From the NCBI RefSeq assembly GCF_023612095.1, contig NZ_CP086235.1, positions 1,571,001 to 1,635,000 on the forward strand: a stretch of DNA of 64,000 bases. Reading direction: 5' to 3'. The notes under the pieces were generated by a model. The model was not told the DNA's origin and did not search any database. It saw only the letters and a list, made by a program, of their open reading frames with translations. Positions 17,152 to 25,126 of this stretch are shown here, piece after piece (position 1 is the first letter of the stretch; each line of letters begins with the position of its first letter). This stretch comes from Cytobacillus firmus. Its GTDB lineage: Bacteria > Bacillota > Bacilli > Bacillales > Cytobacillaceae. A program made the translations under genes and the position numbers.

Positions 17152-17319
17152 ATGAAACATTCCAGCATCGATTTCCATAAAATTTCCCAGGCGCTGAATG
17201 GAACACTTGAAGCAATACACGGAGACGGTGATCCATCAGCAGAGGCACTGGAGAGTCTTAAAAACGCACAGGACGAACTTCAGCAGGCATTGTCATTTTC
17301 TATGTCACGTTACAACTAG
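17152..17319 (+). CDS. Small acidic protein of unknown function (55 residues)
   Basis: A 55-residue frame, MKHSSIDFHKISQALNGTLE followed by AIHGDGDPSAEALESLKNAQ and a helical end with SFSMSRYN. The very strong site aaggagggg lies 6 bases before the ATG, and a terminator follows the stop, so it is a complete transcription unit. It is predicted helical and soluble. I do not recognise a family. It lies directly upstream of ypvA, in the same direction. Confidence 0.7.
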   Translation: MKHSSIDFHKISQALNGTLEAIHGDGDPSAEALESLKNAQDELQQALSFSMSRYN

Positions 17320-17332
17320 TCGTTTCTAATGA

Positions 17333-17367
17333 GCAGGGGGCAGCTTTAAAGCACCCCTGTTTTTTTG
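17333..17367 (+). terminator. Terminator after the 55-residue gene
   Basis: CAGGGG…CCCCTG with a 14-base loop, followed by seven T residues. Confidence 0.8.
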
Positions 17368-17533
17368 ATAAATTTGCAGGTTTGGCGTTATATCTTGACA
17401 GTTACTGTATTTGAGATAAAATTATATGATGTTCATTTGATTATTAACATCTAATATATGAAATAATGATAGAGCTGAATTCAGGAGCGTCTGGCTAATA
17501 GGCGCTTTAACTTTTTAATTACGGAGGGGTAGC

Positions 17534-19459
17534 ATGTCGAACCGGATGCCTTTTGCCGTATCCAAGAGCGAATCTTTTTATGAAAAGCTAAGTGAGTGGA
17601 TCGGAGATGTTTTTTACGATATATTGCCTGAAGCAGGATTTGAAATTCGGGATGAGCAAATATTTATGGCCTTTCAGCTGGAAAAAGCTTTTAAAGACAA
17701 AAGTGTTATATTTGCTGAGGCAGGTGTAGGGACTGGGAAAACGATTGTTTACCTTTTATATGCAATCAGTTATGCAAGGTACATAAATAAACCTGCTATT
17801 ATCGCCTGTGCGGATGAAACTTTAATCGAGCAGCTTGTGAAAAAAGAAGGTGATATTGCCAAGTTGGAAAAAGCTTTAGGCTTAAATATTGATGTCAGAC
17901 TGGCAAAGTCACGCGATCAGTATCTATGCCTAAACAAGCTGGACAAGCTCGTAGCAAATGATGTTCATGATCACTATAATCACATTTTTGATGATCTTCC
18001 GGACTTTGTTCAAACAGGCTCATCCATGCAAAAGTTTGAAAGATATGGTGACCGGAAAGATTACCCTGAATTGCCGGATGAGCATTGGACCAATGTCTCT
18101 TGGGATTCAATCCAGGACTGTTTCACTTGTGAGAAGCGTCACCGCTGCGGTCAAACTCTTCATAGGGAATATTACCGCAGCGCAAAAGACTTGATCATTT
18201 GCTCACATGATTTTTACATGGAACATATTTGGACCAAGGAATCGAGAAAACGGGAAGGACAGCTGCCTTTGCTTCCTGAGAGCTCTTGTGTGGTTTTTGA
18301 TGAAGGACATCTGCTGGAATATGCATCCCAAAAGGCTCTGACATATCGTTTTTCCGAGCAGATTCTGGAGTCCATCTTAACAAGGCTTATGGCGAATGAT
18401 GTACGTGAAAAAACGTTAAATATTATTGAAGATGCTATTTACCAGAATGAGCATTTCTTTTTAACACTGTCCATGTCTGCTTCGGGTGATACTGGTTCTG
18501 ACAAGAAAGCGATTGAAAAAACTGCAGATGTTATGAGAGAAGGACGTAAACTGCAGGACTTGATCAATACACTTGAGGAAGAATTAGTTTTTGAAAGCGA
18601 AATGTATGTCATTAATGAATATGATTTAAAAATTGTTGAAGAATATCTTGAGCAAATCTCATACTCGCTTTCATTGTTCCTCAAGGAATTAAAAGGAATC
18701 ACCTGGTTTGAAGAGAATAATGGGGAAAGAACTCTGGTTATTATGCCTAGAATGGTCGAAGATATTATGCGGGAAGAAGTATTTTCCCAGAAGAAACCGT
18801 ATGTTTTTTCCTCGGCAACACTGTCTGAGAATAAGTCCTTTGATTATATGGCAACAAGCCTGGGAGTAGACGATTATCTATCCTTTACCGTAGATTCCCC
18901 GTTTGACTATGAAGAAAATATGGTCATTCGCATGCCGGAATTTTCAGAGGGATCAGGAACTTCGAAAATGGACTACATTCTCGAACAAGTTAAAGCAACA
19001 GAAGGGCGGGCTTTAGTATTATTCAACAATTCTTCTGAGCTGGCAGAATTCAAAGCATTTGTTTCTGGGAAAATAAGTGAGCCGGTCTTTTTTGAAGGGG
19101 ATGCAGAGATAAGCAGCCTCGTATCAAATTTCCAAAATGATGAGCATTCAGTACTCTGCTCTGTTCATTTATGGGAAGGTCTTGATATACCGGGCAGATC
19201 CCTGGAGAATGTGCTTATTTATGGCCTCCCATTCCCTCCGCACGATCCGGTCTTTACGGCCAAAAGGGAAGGTTCGGCTGATCCTTTCAAAGAGGTTGAT
19301 CTTCCATATATGATCCTGCGGTTAAGGCAGGGGATTGGAAGATTAATTAGAACACATGAAGACAAAGGGACCGTTCATATTCTGATGAATAAAAATGAAA
19401 ATCCTGAAGTCCGCGAAATGATAAAAAAGGTTCTGCCTGCAGAGCCCGTAACAAGCTGA
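17534..19459 (+). CDS. ypvA: DinG/XPD-like ATP-dependent helicase YpvA
   Basis: A 641-residue superfamily 2 helicase of the same length as B. subtilis YpvA. Walker A is AGVGTGKT (K69) and Walker B is DEGH (D256-H259). Between them, C132, C196, C199 and C205 (YLCLNKLDK and CFTCEKRHRC) occupy the four iron-sulfur ligand positions of the XPD/DinG family. The C-terminal motor contains SATLSENKSF and the arginine finger segment LRQGIGRLIR. The family unwinds DNA 5'-3' and is linked to repair or R-loop removal. The role of YpvA itself is not known to me. The gene is free-standing with a gaggggt site and ends in a strong terminator. Confidence 0.9.
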   Translation: MSNRMPFAVSKSESFYEKLSEWIGDVFYDILPEAGFEIRDEQIFMAFQLEKAFKDKSVIFAEAGVGTGKTIVYLLYAISYARYINKPAIIACADETLIEQLVKKEGDIAKLEKALGLNIDVRLAKSRDQYLCLNKLDKLVANDVHDHYNHIFDDLPDFVQTGSSMQKFERYGDRKDYPELPDEHWTNVSWDSIQDCFTCEKRHRCGQTLHREYYRSAKDLIICSHDFYMEHIWTKESRKREGQLPLLPESSCVVFDEGHLLEYASQKALTYRFSEQILESILTRLMANDVREKTLNIIEDAIYQNEHFFLTLSMSASGDTGSDKKAIEKTADVMREGRKLQDLINTLEEELVFESEMYVINEYDLKIVEEYLEQISYSLSLFLKELKGITWFEENNGERTLVIMPRMVEDIMREEVFSQKKPYVFSSATLSENKSFDYMATSLGVDDYLSFTVDSPFDYEENMVIRMPEFSEGSGTSKMDYILEQVKATEGRALVLFNNSSELAEFKAFVSGKISEPVFFEGDAEISSLVSNFQNDEHSVLCSVHLWEGLDIPGRSLENVLIYGLPFPPHDPVFTAKREGSADPFKEVDLPYMILRLRQGIGRLIRTHEDKGTVHILMNKNENPEVREMIKKVLPAEPVTS

Positions 19460-19462
19460 ACT

Positions 19463-19494
19463 AAGGCAGTGCCCAAGCGGGCACTGCCTTCCTT
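19463..19494. terminator. Bidirectional terminator between ypvA and the DUF59 gene
   Basis: AAGGCAGTGCCC-aagc-GGGCACTGCCTT is a perfect 12-base stem between two convergent genes, with T-rich sequence on the plus side. Confidence 0.9.
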
Positions 19495-19794
19495 TTAACC
19501 TCTCAACAGCTGATTTGCTTCGGGTGTCATACGAGCAGGAGTCCAGGCAGGCTCCCAGACAAGGTTAACCTCTACATCTGAAAACAGCTCAAGTTCTTCA
19601 ATGCAATATCTAACTCCACTGACTATGCTGTCATGCAACGGGCATCCAGGTGTTGTCAAAGTCATGGTAATAACCGCCTTGTCATCCTCTGGAATATTAA
19701 TATCATAAATAAGACCCAAATCAACCACGTTTATATTCAATTCAGGATCCATAACTCTTTTTAGATTACTGAGGACTATTTCTTTTCGATTCAT
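19495..19794 (-). CDS. DUF59/MIP18-family iron-sulfur assembly protein
   Basis: A 99-residue protein with the whole DUF59 pattern: VMDPELNINVVDLGLIYDIN, then TMTLTTPGCPLHDSI (the conserved Cys in TPGCP), then VEVNLVWEPAWTPARMTPEA. Relatives (SufT, PaaD, YitW) help load Fe-S clusters. It is the last gene of an operon with two DUF2249 proteins and an NnrS-like membrane protein, 11 bases after the latter. That context suggests repair or maturation of metal centres under nitrosative or low-oxygen conditions (inference). gggggaatt precedes the ATG. Confidence 0.85.
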   Translation of the reverse strand: MNRKEIVLSNLKRVMDPELNINVVDLGLIYDINIPEDDKAVITMTLTTPGCPLHDSIVSGVRYCIEELELFSDVEVNLVWEPAWTPARMTPEANQLLRG

Positions 19795-19805
19795 GTTAAT
19801 TCCCC

Positions 19806-21047
19806 CTATTGTTTTATAACAGTAATAATCAAATAACAGAAAACAATGCTTGCACCAACAGTTAAAATCTGGCCGGATAGGAACAGGGCGGGCTGTTCAT
19901 ATGCAATGGAGACTGTCACACCAAGGATACCAAGAATGAATGCGGAAAGAACCGGAATGGATGCCTTGTCTTTCATCATATCTTTGAGAGAAGGCACACT
20001 CCGTTTGCCGATCTCTTTGCTGTATTTCCAGGTCCACCACAAGAATGGCACGATTTTAAATAGATAACCGAGAATACTCAAAGCTACCCAAAGCATGAGA
20101 TAAGCAAATACGAGATACCCAACCTTATTTTGAAAACTCCCGATTAGAGAGCTTATGAAAGCTCCAAGGTGGATTGCCAGTCCTGCAGGTATGGCGAGAA
20201 GTGCAAATCGGAATGAATAATCAAGCTTTTTCTTTACTCTTTTCTGCAGGATTTGCAGCATGTGCCAGGTGAAGAATGCAAATCCGCCCGCCAGGATCAT
20301 TAATGCAATGGTTAAAAGCGAATTATTCCCGGTGAAAAAAGATATAACTGCCGCTGCCAGCCCTGCAGCATACACCATAAACACATATTTGGCAGGCTTC
20401 ATGCTGTAGCCATGGGACAAGGAAAACATGGGAACCATTTTATAGGAAAATCCAAAAATCAGAAGTGTAAACCAGCCTGCAGTTCCGAGCAGTATGTGGC
20501 TTTTAAAGACTGCCTGATAATGGCTGGAAATAAATCCGGTTTTCATGCTGAAGACCATAAGGATTCCGAGTATAATTGCAGATAACAGGCTAATCAATGC
20601 AGTTCCTACGAAAAGAGTCAGTACATTGGGCTTTGCCTGCTGCCTTAAAGTCATAAACATTTGCAGCAGAAACATTAAGATGCCTGTTAAAGTAATGAGC
20701 CCGGGCAGCATTGCACCCGCCGGATTATAAAATAAACTATGCGCAAAATATAATATTCCAAAGGCAGTTACAGTAAATTGTATAAATCCAAATCTTTCAT
20801 TCCATATAGGGGTAAGAAAAGCCACCGGAACGAGCTGATACATGGCTCCCATTGCTGTCATCAGCGCCCAGCCTAATATAAACAAATGAGCAGCTGACCA
20901 AATGGCGGGTATACGAAATTGACTGTTAATTATGGATTCCCCTTGAAAAAGAATGAGCGCCATAGATCCTATTAAGCAGAGCAAGCTGAAAAGAATAAAT
21001 GAAAAGGGAAGTTTGATATTGGTCTCATTTTTTGTATTGGCCAGCAA
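19806..21047 (-). CDS. NnrS-like / haem-copper-oxidase-like 12-helix membrane protein
   Basis: A 413-residue membrane protein with about 12 hydrophobic helices. Conserved histidines sit in the helices SAAHLFILGWALMTAMGAMY and KSHILLGTAGWFTLLIFGFS, and MVPMFSLSHGY follows, a pattern seen in NnrS-type and oxidase-subunit-I-like proteins associated with nitric oxide metabolism. The family call is moderate; the His spacing is what I used. A GTG at 21056 is in frame, but AGGTGAT fits TTG 21047 better. It lies in an operon with DUF2249 and DUF59 proteins, under a candidate Fnr-like site. It may bind haem or copper and protect against NO. Confidence 0.65.
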   Translation of the reverse strand: MLANTKNETNIKLPFSFILFSLLCLIGSMALILFQGESIINSQFRIPAIWSAAHLFILGWALMTAMGAMYQLVPVAFLTPIWNERFGFIQFTVTAFGILYFAHSLFYNPAGAMLPGLITLTGILMFLLQMFMTLRQQAKPNVLTLFVGTALISLLSAIILGILMVFSMKTGFISSHYQAVFKSHILLGTAGWFTLLIFGFSYKMVPMFSLSHGYSMKPAKYVFMVYAAGLAAAVISFFTGNNSLLTIALMILAGGFAFFTWHMLQILQKRVKKKLDYSFRFALLAIPAGLAIHLGAFISSLIGSFQNKVGYLVFAYLMLWVALSILGYLFKIVPFLWWTWKYSKEIGKRSVPSLKDMMKDKASIPVLSAFILGILGVTVSIAYEQPALFLSGQILTVGASIVFCYLIITVIKQ

Positions 21048-21060
21048 CGCGATCACCTGC

Positions 21061-21267
21061 TTATTTTGTTATTTCTATTAAAAAGCTTCCGTCTTCCTGT
21101 TCGGCAGTTACATGCCTGCAGCCCATTTCGTCCAGCTGTTCATAAAGAAACATGGGCCTCCTGTCATTTATAATGGATAAGGTTTCTCCCTCTGGCAGAT
21201 CTTCAAGAGCTGCCAGAGTTCTCATCATCGGCTGAGGCGGTTCCAGTCCCCGGTTATCAAGTTTCAT
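21061..21267 (-). CDS. DUF2249/TusA-like small protein
   Basis: A 68-residue protein: KLDNRGLEPPQPMMRTLAAL, then EGETLSIINDRRPMFLYEQL and GSFLIEI. The LDNRGLEPPQPM start is typical of DUF2249, which resembles the sulfur-carrier TusA fold but here lacks the TusA Cys-Pro (it reads EPPQP). It starts inside the end of the upstream gene (ATGA overlap), so the two are coupled. DUF2249 proteins often travel with NnrS, Fe-S repair proteins and hemerythrins in denitrifiers, as here. Confidence 0.75.
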   Translation of the reverse strand: MKLDNRGLEPPQPMMRTLAALEDLPEGETLSIINDRRPMFLYEQLDEMGCRHVTAEQEDGSFLIEITK

Positions 21268-21506
21268 TTTGAAGCACCTCTCTTAGTAAAGATCACTTTC
21301 CAATGCTTCTTTTCAATTTCTTCAGCTTTATATTCAAACCCTTTAGCTTTCAATACTCCAAAGAGAGGGACGGGTTTAAACGGAGCATGAAGGATAAAAA
21401 CATCATCGATATCAAGTTCAGCTATCGCCGACATGATTTTTTGAAATGGCTCCAATTTATTTTTTAAGTCCTCTCTTACATCAAGTTCAATAACTTTGTT
21501 TTCCAT
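21264..21506 (-). CDS. DUF2249-family protein
   Basis: An 80-residue protein: VIELDVREDLKNKLEPFQKI, then DDVFILHAPFKPVPLFGVLK and HWKVIFTK. The LDVRED start, HAPFKPxPLF core and WxVxF end fit DUF2249. It is the first gene of the four-gene minus-strand operon and overlaps the second by 4 bases. ggagagat precedes the ATG. About 90 bases upstream lies a palindrome like an Fnr/Crp site. I infer a role in NO or metal-cofactor stress; its ligand is unknown. Confidence 0.75.
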   Translation of the reverse strand: MENKVIELDVREDLKNKLEPFQKIMSAIAELDIDDVFILHAPFKPVPLFGVLKAKGFEYKAEEIEKKHWKVIFTKRGASK

Positions 21507-21595
21507 TCTGATCTCTCCTTCGTTAACTGAAAATCACCTGCCAGTGAGAATCGTTATTAATTACTTTAAGTTTAACAGCATGAGCTTTTCAAATA

Positions 21596-21611
21596 AGTGA
21601 CATATATCATA
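21596..21611. promoter_or_regulatory. Candidate Fnr/Crp-type operator before the DUF2249 operon
   Basis: AGTGA-catata-TCATA matches 8 of the 10 fixed bases of TGTGA-N6-TCACA. A -10-like TAAACT on the minus strand lies about 31 bases from its centre, the arrangement of a class II activated promoter. Confidence 0.45.
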
Positions 21612-21639
21612 TTGCAAAGAACATTTTTTAAAATGCACA

Positions 21640-21735
21640 AATCAAATGGGACAAAAAAATCCGCGGATGCTTAATCTGCGGATTCCAGACTGTAGACAAA
21701 CTCGATGAAAAACGAGCTTGTCTGCAGTTTTTTTA
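21640..21735 (+). ncRNA. Candidate small RNA ending in a strong terminator
   Basis: A plus-strand stretch with no gene in front ends in two hairpins. The first is ATCCGC-ggatgctta-GCGGAT. The second is a long stem CTGTAGACAA-CTCG/CGAG-TTGTCTGCAG followed by eight T residues. A terminator with no gene before it suggests a short transcript starting near 21640. No convincing promoter was found; the Fnr-like site at 21596-21611 is just upstream. The start is a guess. Confidence 0.35.
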
Positions 21736-21754
21736 TTTAGCGTGTAATCGAGGC

Positions 21755-21886
21755 TGTTGATTTCCGTTCCAGGCGCTTCGCTTTCCTGCGGGCCGGCGCT
21801 GAGCCTCCTCGGCGCGTTCGCGCCTGCGGGGTCTCACCTGTCCAGCACTCCCGCGGGAGTCTTCGCGCCTTCCACTCCAATCAACA
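21755..21886 (-). repeat. Dispersed GC-rich repeat, family A, copy 2 (inverted)
   Basis: The reverse complement of family A: it begins gttgatttccgttccaggcg and ends gccttccactccaatcaac, with ctgcggggtctcacctgtcc inside. It sits between the DUF2249 operon and the MFS/zinc-ribbon genes. No gene is visible in 21736-22013. Confidence 0.8.
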
Positions 21887-22013
21887 GGCTTTCTGAATTT
21901 TGTATCGCATGTTCTCTAAGTCTTGATACAATAGGAATATCAATTGCTTGAGGTGATGGTCTAGAAGGAGGCCAGAGGAAGATCTGTATATAGAGGAAAA
22001 TGAGTGAAAATCA

Positions 22014-22053
22014 CAAAAGGACTTCGGAATGAGAGCATTCCGAAGCCCTTTTG
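22014..22053 (-). terminator. Terminator after the zinc-ribbon gene
   Basis: Read on the minus strand, AAAAGGGCTTCGGAATG-ctct-CATTCCGAAGTCCTTTT forms a stem of about 15 bases ending in T residues, 26 bases after the stop at 22079. Confidence 0.8.
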
Positions 22054-22078
22054 TCGACAAACTGAAATCCGCAGTTGC

Positions 22079-22219
22079 TTAATCTGCGGATTCTTCCTGT
22101 TTCTCCATACATTCAAAACAGATGGTTTCATTTTTTTCATTATGGACTCCGTTGAAGAATCCATCAAGACAGTAAAGGTCTTTCCCGCAAACAGTGCAGC
22201 TGCCAACTAATTCTTTCAT
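22079..22219 (-). CDS. 46-residue zinc-ribbon microprotein
   Basis: A 46-residue frame: MKELVGSCTVCGKDLYCLDG, then FFNGVHNEKNETICFECMEK and a short acidic tail. C8-x2-C11 and C34-x2-C37 form a classic four-cysteine zinc site. gggagtga precedes the ATG, which is 2 bases after the MFS gene stop, so it is the last gene of that transcript and is followed by a terminator. Function unknown; it could bind nucleic acid or a protein partner. Confidence 0.7.
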   Translation of the reverse strand: MKELVGSCTVCGKDLYCLDGFFNGVHNEKNETICFECMEKQEESAD

Positions 22220-22221
22220 TT

Positions 22222-23381
22222 TCAGTCACTCCCGTTTTTTAATAATTTGGGGATTCTCTTTTTAAAGTATATCGACATGCCGCATACTGTTAACAGCAAA
22301 ATGGCTGCGGCGATTAAAAAACCTATGTTAAATGTTACTCTCAAGAAACCTAATATGGTGGAACCGGCTACCACACCTAAAGAAAAAAAGGCATAGAAGA
22401 GGCCGAACGCCTTTCCTCTTGTTTTTTCAGTTGTATGATTGGCTATAAGGGCATTAATGGACGGGAATAGAAGAGCAAATCCGGTGCCGTAAAGAACCAT
22501 GCATAGAAACATGAACCCAAGAGAGGATGCTGAACTTAGCAGGATTAATGCAATTCCTATGATCACCATTCCAGAAAGCATGCTATTGTGATGCTTATAT
22601 TTATCAAATATTTTATTAATGGGCAGCAGAAAAATAAGAATTGCAGTTATTCCGAATGTGCTTAATAATATTCCGCTGTACATCGCATCAATTTGCAGCG
22701 CTTCTACCTGAAGAGGAAGAAGATAGGCAAGTGTCCCTTGAGCAAACATAAGAGAAAAGGCTCCTAAATAACTTGCTGCGAGCATAGGATTCTTAAGCAA
22801 AGGAAGCATTTTCTCATGGGAGCTCTCTTTTTTACATTTTTCAGAGTCCCTGCCGGCAAAAACACAAAGGCAAGGACTGCGCTGCTGATCATTGTTGCTG
22901 CTATAGTTAAAAAGACCCAATTTATGCTGTAATTGGAAGCAATGACTGCCCCAAAAGCGGGTCCTATAATGGCTGAACAGCCGACAGCTGCGCCTGATAC
23001 AGCCATTTTTCTGCCTTGTTTGTCTGAAGTTCCAAGGTTTGAAATGATTGTAAAAGCCGCAGGGACCAGGAAGCCGCCAAATAACCCGTGCAGAAATCTT
23101 ACTGAGATTAATTGGAGGGGTGAATCAGTAAAGGTATACAGGACTAAAATGATTCCGGTTAATGATAGACCGGACACAAGAACTCTTTTTGCTCCGCTTC
23201 TATCTATCCAATAGCCAGCTAAAATATTGCCTATCATATTCGAGAAGGAATACATCCCAACAATCATTCCCGCAAAGGCGGGTGATGGATGATATGTCAT
23301 GGCAAAGGTGCTCATTATAGGAAGCTGAGAAAATGTATCAATAAATGCTGCAATAACGATAAAGTAAATCAAATATTTCAT
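22222..23381 (-). pseudogene. MFS multidrug-type transporter, frameshifted
   Basis: Two overlapping frames together make one normal transporter of about 385 residues with 12 helices. The first (from ATG 23381, MKYLIYFIVIAAFIDTFSQL) holds the DRSGAKRVLVSG loop 2-3 motif and runs to AGTLKNVKK. The second continues ESSHEKMLPLLKNPMLAASY through IFDKYKHHNSMLSG to the stop at 22222. At about 22830 an A run is one base short (6 where 7 keeps the frame), probably a sequencing error. Motif C (GAAVGCSAIIGPAFGAV) suggests a drug/H+ antiporter; the substrate is unknown. A zinc-ribbon microprotein follows. Confidence 0.8.
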
Positions 23382-23549
23382 GCTATCTCACTTTCCGGTT
23401 AGTTCACTTTCCACTATTATAACTCTTTGGGAGCCAGGTGAAAAAGAAAAACAGCCAAAGGGCAAAGAACAAGAAAAAGATTATAGAGACTGCCTTTTCA
23501 GAAAAATATGATAAAATGAAACTGTAATTGATACAAAGGGGGAAAAATT

Positions 23550-25061
23550 GTGGCAGAATCACTAAAAAAGACAGAACAGCAATTCCTTGATTATGTCAAA
23601 AAAATGACGGCCTATAATGAAGCGATCGGGCTGATGTATTGGGATATGAGGACAGGCGCACCCAAGCAGGGAATGGAACAGCGCTCCGAAGTGATTGGAA
23701 TGATTTCTTCAGAAGTTTTCAGAATGTCCACTTCTGAGGAAATGGCAGCATACATAGCGAAACTCTCCGGCCGGGAAAATCTTTCTGAAGTAACTGTGAA
23801 AACACTGGAAGAATGCAAAAAGGATTATGACCGGAATAAGAAAATTCCTGCGGAGGAATATACCGAATATGTCATCCTGCAATCCAAGGCTGAAAGTATT
23901 TGGGAGGATGCAAAGGAAAGTTCAGATTTTGAAATGTTCCAGCCTTATTTGGAAAAGCTTGTTGAAATGAATAAAAGATTCATTTCTTATTGGGGATATG
24001 AAGGAAATAAATATAATACTCTGCTGGATATGTATGAACCTGGTGTCACCGTAGAAACGCTTGATCAGGTGTTCGGGCAGCTGAGGAAAAAAATTGTTCC
24101 GCTTGTTCAGCAAATCTCTGAATCACAGAATAAACCGGACACCAGCTTTTTATTTGAACACTTTGCCAAGGATAAACAGCGGGATTTCAGCCTTAAAGTT
24201 CTTGATCAAATGGGCTATAACTTTAAAGCAGGCCGTCTCGATGAAACTGTGCATCCATTTGCAACAGGTTTAAATCCTGGTGATGTCCGAGTGACCACCA
24301 AATATGATGAAGCTGATTTCCGGACAGCTGTATTTGGCACGATTCATGAAGGCGGGCATGCTCTATATGAGCAAAATATTTCTTCTGACCTGGTTGGAAC
24401 TCCGCTGTGCTCTGGAACATCAATGGGAATTCATGAATCACAGTCATTATTTTATGAAAACTTTGTCGGAAGACATCGTTCTTTCTGGAAAAAGAATTAT
24501 GACCTTCTTAAAGAATATGCAAGCGGTCAATTTGATGATGTGTCAATAGATGCTTTTTATCGTGCAATTAATGAATCAAAGCCTTCATTAATCCGTATTG
24601 AAGCAGACGAATTAACATATCCGCTTCATATCATTATCCGTTATGAAATTGAAAAAGGCTTGTTTAACGATGAAATTGAAGTTAAAGACCTTCCAGCAAT
24701 CTGGAATGAAAAATATGAACAATACCTCGGAGTAAAGCCTGATAATAATGGAGAAGGCGTTCTGCAGGATGTTCACTGGGCAGGGGGAAGCTTTGGTTAT
24801 TTCCCTTCATACGCTTTGGGTTACATGTATGCAGCACAGCTGAAAAACAGCATGTTAAAGGACTTGCCAAACTATGATGAATTACTTGAAGAAGGCAATT
24901 TAATGCCAATCAAAGAGTGGTTTACTAAGAATGTGCACCAATTCGGCAAAATGAAAAAGCCGCTTGAAATCTTAAACGAAGTCACCGGGGAAGGCCTGAA
25001 TGCCCAGCATTTAATTGATTATCTGTATGATAAGTACGGTAAGGTGTATCAGCTGAATTAA
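23550..25061 (+). CDS. ypwA: Metallocarboxypeptidase, M32 family (YpwA)
   Basis: A 503-residue M32 (Taq-type) carboxypeptidase of family length. The zinc motif is HEGGH (266-270, in TIHEGGHALYEQ), followed by the third ligand in GIHESQS. Other M32 marks are DMRTGAPKQG near the N-terminus, HPFATGLNPGDVRVTTKY before the zinc site, and IRIEADELTYPLHIIIRYEI after it. It removes C-terminal residues from peptides in the cytoplasm. The GTG start follows aaaggggga. It appears to be transcribed alone. Confidence 0.92.
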   Translation: MAESLKKTEQQFLDYVKKMTAYNEAIGLMYWDMRTGAPKQGMEQRSEVIGMISSEVFRMSTSEEMAAYIAKLSGRENLSEVTVKTLEECKKDYDRNKKIPAEEYTEYVILQSKAESIWEDAKESSDFEMFQPYLEKLVEMNKRFISYWGYEGNKYNTLLDMYEPGVTVETLDQVFGQLRKKIVPLVQQISESQNKPDTSFLFEHFAKDKQRDFSLKVLDQMGYNFKAGRLDETVHPFATGLNPGDVRVTTKYDEADFRTAVFGTIHEGGHALYEQNISSDLVGTPLCSGTSMGIHESQSLFYENFVGRHRSFWKKNYDLLKEYASGQFDDVSIDAFYRAINESKPSLIRIEADELTYPLHIIIRYEIEKGLFNDEIEVKDLPAIWNEKYEQYLGVKPDNNGEGVLQDVHWAGGSFGYFPSYALGYMYAAQLKNSMLKDLPNYDELLEEGNLMPIKEWFTKNVHQFGKMKKPLEILNEVTGEGLNAQHLIDYLYDKYGKVYQLN

Positions 25062-25079
25062 TTGTTTAATCATAATTTT

Positions 25080-25113
25080 TGTAAGAGGGTGGTCTCAGCC
25101 ATCCTCTTACTTC
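25080..25113 (+). other. Hairpin between ypwA and the EamA gene
   Basis: GTAAGAGG…CCTCTTAC is a perfect 8-base stem with extra inner pairs but no T tract. The next gene's start is 17 bases on, so it may be a leader hairpin rather than a terminator. Confidence 0.4.
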
Positions 25114-25126
25114 ATGGAGAGACAAA

